This document shows, piece by piece, positions 6,646 to 8,960 of a stretch of DNA of 8,960 nt. This DNA is from Clostridia bacterium (lineage in GTDB: Bacteria > Bacillota > Clostridia > TANB77 > CAG-508): assembly GCA_900753245.1 (NCBI GenBank), contig CAADYJ010000017.1, positions 1 through 8,960 of the forward strand, given 5' to 3'. A program made the translations under genes and the position numbers. The first letter of the stretch is position 1. Each line of letters opens with the position of its first letter. The notes under the pieces are model-generated. The model had not been told where the DNA came from. It saw only the letters and a program-made list of their open reading frames with translations, and did no database searches.

Positions 6646-6669
6646 GTATTATTCCTAATTGTGATTTTT
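6631..6669. terminator. Bidirectional terminator overlapping the pyrophosphorylase stop codon
   Basis: A perfect 16-bp inverted repeat (6631-6646 with 6654-6669) with a 7-nt loop, ending in a T run on + and an A run that serves as the U tract on -. The stop codon TAG (6643-6645) lies within the 5' arm. The hairpin ends 3 nt before the stop of the convergent gene at 6672. Confidence 0.88.
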
Positions 6670-6671
6670 TG

Positions 6672-7049
6672 TTACATTTGTTGTTCACCAGGTAAGAAGT
6701 AATCAACAACACCGTATATTAAAGCACCAACAATAGCTGCCATCCAAGAAATTGTGTATCCTGCTACAAAATATTGAGTTACATATAAAACTATAGCAGA
6801 AAGTACAAAACCAACAAAACCTTTTCCGAATGAACTAGCATGAAGTCCAGTAAATTTTACAATTAAATAATCTATTACAGTAAGAACTATAGCAGAAATA
6901 GCTAATGTCCAAAAGTTAGCAATATGAAAACCAGGTGTAAAAAATGCTGTAATTGCAAGAACAATTGCTGCAGTTACAAGTCTACCTGCAATTTGCCAAA
7001 CTGTGCTAGTTGTATTTCTTGATTGACTACGAGTTTGATTTTCTGACAT
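6672..7049 (-). CDS. Small four-helix membrane protein, YvlD / phage holin family 4 (PF04020-like)
   Basis: 125 aa. A polar N-terminus (1-15) is followed by four hydrophobic segments at about 17-36, 44-66, 76-96 and 100-119. The pattern FTPGFHIANFWTLAISAIVL, VIDYLIVKFTG, SSFGKGFVGFVLSAIVLYVTQ and the C-terminal GALIYGVVDYFLPG match the family often named 'mycobacterial 4 TMS phage holin, superfamily IV', to which B. subtilis YvlD belongs. Despite that name no phage genes are near, and a holin function is not supported; it is a chromosomal membrane protein of uncertain role, linked to envelope stress in Bacillus. AAGGAGG at 7058-7064, 8 nt from the ATG, fixes the start. It is monocistronic and divergent from the DUF421 gene. 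No convincing promoter was found on its strand. Confidence 0.88.
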   Translation of the reverse strand: MSENQTRSQSRNTTSTVWQIAGRLVTAAIVLAITAFFTPGFHIANFWTLAISAIVLTVIDYLIVKFTGLHASSFGKGFVGFVLSAIVLYVTQYFVAGYTISWMAAIVGALIYGVVDYFLPGEQQM

Positions 7050-7116
7050 AACAAAAACCTCCTTATTAAAAAATTTGCAAAATTATTGCAATTTATATGG
7101 TTTTATAGTTTTATTA

Positions 7117-7143
7117 TTGACATCTTTTTTTAAAATATACAAT
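7117..7143 (+). promoter_or_regulatory. Candidate promoter of the DUF421-DUF4363 operon
   Basis: A consensus -35 TTGACA (7117-7122) is followed after 15 nt by TACAAT (7138-7143). The spacing is short for sigma-A, which lowers confidence. The predicted leader is about 60 nt, in the 164-nt gap shared with the divergent membrane protein gene. Confidence 0.45.
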
Positions 7144-7200
7144 GAATGAATAATAAATAAAAAGATGGTAAAAAATAAAAACAAAATAAAAAATGAAAAT

Positions 7201-7206
7201 AGAGGA
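7201..7206 (+). promoter_or_regulatory. Ribosome binding site favouring the start at 7214
   Basis: AGAGGA lies 7 nt before the ATG at 7214. The earlier in-frame ATG at 7193 has only A-rich sequence upstream without a recognisable Shine-Dalgarno, and the residues it would add (MKIEEKL) precede the point where DUF421 proteins normally begin. Confidence 0.6.
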
Positions 7207-7213
7207 AAAATTA

Positions 7214-7900
7214 ATGTTATTAACGTTTATTAGAACAATCATATTATATATAATTGTATTAATTGTTATGAGATTTATGGGAAAAAGAGAAATTGGACAA
7301 TTGCAACCATTTGAACTTGTAATATCAATTATGATAGCAGATTTAGCTACACTTCCTATGGCAGAACCGGGAATTCCAATAACTAATGGTATAATTCCGA
7401 TTTTAGGTCTTTTAGTTATGCATTTAACAATTTCTGTTTTAAATTTAAAAAATGTCAAGATTAGAGAAATTATTTGTGGCAAACCTTCTATTTTAATATA
7501 TAGAGGAAGAATAAATGAAAAAAATATGAGAAAAGAGAGATTTACAATAAATGAATTAGAAGAAAGGCTAAGAGGAAATAATGTTTTTAATATAGGTGAT
7601 GTAGAATATGCAATTTTAGAAACAAGTGGTCAAATTACAGTAATTCAAAAACCAAATAAAAGAAATTCTATTCCCGAAGATTTTGGAATTATGCCTGAAT
7701 ACGAAGGAATTGCTTACGATTTAGTCGTAGATGGAAAAGTTATGAAACAAAATTTAGAAAAATTAGATAAAGACTATAATTGGCTAGTAAAACAAATAAG
7801 CGCTTTTGGAATAAAACCAGAAGAAGCTTTAATTGCAACAATTGATGGAAAAGGAAATTTTTTCTGCCAAGAAAAAGGAGGAAGAAAAAATAATGCGTAA
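7214..7900 (+). CDS. DUF421 family membrane protein (YetF/YcaP-like)
   Basis: 228 aa (235 if started at 7193). Three hydrophobic segments (about 3-20, 33-50 and 57-77) carry the family signature RFMGKREIGQLQPFELVISI and the ADLATLPM...GIPITNGIIPI stretch. A soluble C-terminal YetF-type domain (~85-217) follows, with CGKPSILIYRGRI, KERFTINELEERLR, NVFNIGDVEYAILE and EEALIATIDGKG. The biochemical role is unknown. Some DUF421 proteins (YetF, and '2Duf' from the spoVA-2mob operon of Bacillus) sit in the spore inner membrane and raise wet-heat resistance, so a spore role is possible but not shown here. Its last 8 nt overlap the DUF4363 gene, so the two are co-transcribed and probably translationally coupled. 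Confidence 0.93.
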   Translation: MLLTFIRTIILYIIVLIVMRFMGKREIGQLQPFELVISIMIADLATLPMAEPGIPITNGIIPILGLLVMHLTISVLNLKNVKIREIICGKPSILIYRGRINEKNMRKERFTINELEERLRGNNVFNIGDVEYAILETSGQITVIQKPNKRNSIPEDFGIMPEYEGIAYDLVVDGKVMKQNLEKLDKDYNWLVKQISAFGIKPEEALIATIDGKGNFFCQEKGGRKNNA

Positions 7901-8282
7901 AGAATTAATCATTTGTATTATAGTTATAATATTTGTTATAGTGGCTAATATTTTTACTCAAGGATATACAAGAAAAACAATAGAGGATTTAGTAGGAAAA
8001 CTACAAGAGTTAAGACAGAAACTGTTAGAAGACAATATAGATAAAAACAAGATTGAAGATGAAATGAAAAATATAATGAGTGCGTGGGCTAATTATTTTA
8101 ATAAATTAGCATATTTTATAGAACATGACGAATTGGAAAAAGCAGAGACGGAACTTACAACTTTAAAAGCTAATATAGAAATACAAGAATATGAAGAAGG
8201 AGTGTTAGATGTAGATAAAGCTATATTTATATTAAATCATATTAAAGAAAAATTTAGAATTGAAATAAAGAATATATTTTAA
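7893..8282 (+). CDS. DUF4363 family membrane-anchored protein
   Basis: 129 aa. The ATG at 7893 is preferred because AAGGAGG (7875-7881) lies 11 nt upstream and the protein then begins MRKELIICIIVIIFVIVAN, a basic tip plus one transmembrane helix (4-20). The remainder is almost wholly helical and charged, with a segment around WANYFNKLAYFIEHDELEKA (65-84) typical of DUF4363. The function is unknown. These proteins are commonly encoded directly after DUF421 genes in clostridia, as here with an 8-nt overlap, which suggests a functional partnership in the membrane. An upstream in-frame ATG at 7833 is inside the DUF421 gene and lacks a ribosome binding site. Confidence 0.87.
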   Translation: MRKELIICIIVIIFVIVANIFTQGYTRKTIEDLVGKLQELRQKLLEDNIDKNKIEDEMKNIMSAWANYFNKLAYFIEHDELEKAETELTTLKANIEIQEYEEGVLDVDKAIFILNHIKEKFRIEIKNIF

Positions 8283-8285
8283 AAC

Positions 8286-8317
8286 AAAAAAGGGACTGTA
8301 AAAAAAGTCCCTTTTTT
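8286..8317. terminator. Bidirectional terminator of the DUF421-DUF4363 operon and the HD gene
   Basis: A 12-bp perfect stem (8286-8297 with 8306-8317), with AGTCCC/GGGACT at its core and six A/T pairs at the base, and an 8-nt loop. The T run 8312-8317 serves the + strand and the A run 8286-8291 gives the U tract on -. It starts 3 nt after the DUF4363 stop codon and overlaps the stop codon of the HD gene (8316-8318). Confidence 0.9.
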
Positions 8318-8858
8318 AAACTAATATTAATAAACATAAGAAAATATATGCATATTTATATAATTTATGTTTAGCTAAAAACGAATTGTAAAAATTAAAT
8401 GATTCTTGAAGAGCGCTGTATTTATCTACAAATGTAATAACAAAAGATTCAGGATATTTAGGAAGTTTTAAAGTAACTGGCCACATGTGTTTTACAATTA
8501 TATCTCTTTCTTTATCTGTTAAATCAAATAAAGAAGAAGCATTTTTTAATGCAGTTTTTGGATGTGTAAAAGCATGCATATCAAAAAGCTTTTTAGATTT
8601 ACTGCTATGTCTCCAATCATAAAGAAACAAATCATGTATCATTCCACCACGTGCGGCAGCTTTGTAGTCTAATCCTAATTTTTTACATATTTTATAACTT
8701 ATAAAAGCTACATTAAAACAATGTTCAAATGTAGATGTTTGATAGTGCTGTCTGTAATTTTTCATTTCTTGTACAGTTTTATTAGATATTAAATCTTGTA
8801 CAAGAAAGTAAAATTCAGTATATTGATTTATATTAGTTTTTTCAATAGTTGAATTCAT
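8316..8858 (-). CDS. HD-domain phosphohydrolase
   Basis: 180 aa. The metal-dependent HD fold is recognised by spaced ligands: His46 (STFEHCFNVAF), the His75-Asp76 pair (GGMIHDLFLYDW), His99 (FTHPKTALKNA), His124 (IIVKHMWP) and Asp145 (FVDKYSAL). This set could hold two metals and fits a phosphohydrolase acting on a nucleotide or phosphate ester; the substrate is not predictable. The arrangement HDLFLYDW...HAFTHP...KHMWPVT matches a small HD family common in clostridia, and it is not the YqeK Ap4A hydrolase pattern. The protein ends with an unusually hydrophobic tail (about 168-180, YAYIFLCLLILV), possibly a membrane-associating end. AAGGAG at 8864-8869, 5 nt from the ATG, fixes the start. Confidence 0.88.
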   Translation of the reverse strand: MNSTIEKTNINQYTEFYFLVQDLISNKTVQEMKNYRQHYQTSTFEHCFNVAFISYKICKKLGLDYKAAARGGMIHDLFLYDWRHSSKSKKLFDMHAFTHPKTALKNASSLFDLTDKERDIIVKHMWPVTLKLPKYPESFVITFVDKYSALQESFNFYNSFLAKHKLYKYAYIFLCLLILV

Positions 8859-8931
8859 AAAAACTCCTTAAAAAATTCTTTTGTATTTATATATATTCTA
8901 TAAATTTATAATTGTTACCTATCTAAAACTA

Positions 8932-8940
8932 ATTATAGCA
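8932..8940 (-). promoter_or_regulatory. Candidate extended -10 promoter of the HD gene
   Basis: On the - strand this reads TGCTATAAT, an extended -10 with a perfect hexamer. The -35 position falls at the window edge (8955-8960, TTTTAT) and is weak, as is common for extended -10 promoters. The leader would be ~65 nt. Confidence 0.5.
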
Positions 8941-8960
8941 CAATAATTTTGAATATAAAA

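Noticed and set aside
6672..7049. Prophage lysis holin
   Set aside because: The family name includes 'phage holin', but no endolysin, tail, integrase or other phage gene is present, and the protein resembles chromosomal YvlD.
1..8960. Diversity-generating retroelement parts (reverse transcriptase or template repeat), CRISPR array or IS element inside the window
   Set aside because: No reading frame shows reverse transcriptase or transposase motifs, no second copy of the 1528-1642 segment was seen, and no regularly spaced direct repeats were found.

Overview
The window is very AT-rich, with A/T-ending codons, strong AGGAGG-type ribosome binding sites and rho-independent hairpin terminators. 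Together with a full-length spoIVA gene, this points to an endospore-forming low-GC Firmicute, most likely an anaerobic, possibly uncultured gut-type member of the Clostridia. The species cannot be named from the sequence. No phage, IS element, CRISPR array, tRNA or rRNA is visible.

Layout. 1-181 holds a TA dinucleotide run and a terminator for a gene outside the window. 182-1654 (+) encodes a protein with a type IV pilin-like N-terminus and a C-terminal domain of the formylglycine-generating enzyme (FGE/SUMF1, C-type-lectin) fold. 1732-2427 (-) encodes a monofunctional GT51 peptidoglycan transglycosylase. 2580-3770 (+) encodes a second, membrane-anchored FGE-fold protein, followed one base after its stop codon by a perfect 32-bp inverted repeat and then a separate terminator. 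3892-5373 (-) is spoIVA, the spore coat ATPase. 5523-6645 (+) is a UDP-sugar pyrophosphorylase gene broken by a one-base frameshift inside its nucleotide-binding motif. 6672-7049 (-) encodes a four-helix membrane protein of the YvlD/'phage holin 4' family. 7214-7900 and 7893-8282 (+) form an overlapping DUF421 (YetF-like) and DUF4363 pair. 8316-8858 (-) encodes an HD-domain phosphohydrolase.

Organisation. Transcription units alternate strand almost perfectly. Each convergent pair shares an intergenic hairpin, and each divergent pair has promoter-like sequences between its genes. The only operon visible is DUF421-DUF4363. Most genes are therefore independent units. The common themes are the cell surface and sporulation: two extracytoplasmic FGE-fold proteins, a peptidoglycan polymerase, a UDP-sugar enzyme, SpoIVA, and a DUF421 protein from a family with spore inner-membrane members.

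Most worth a second look: (1) the last ~39 codons of the pilin-FGE gene use CGN arginine codons while every earlier arginine in the gene is AGA/AGG; this is the segment that is the variable region in FGE-fold targets of diversity-generating retroelements; (2) both FGE-like domains lack the two-cysteine copper site of true FGE, so they look like binding scaffolds rather than enzymes; (3) the 86-bp perfect palindrome; (4) the frameshift in the pyrophosphorylase. No complete new system is demonstrated, and a reverse transcriptase or template repeat, if there is one, lies outside the window.
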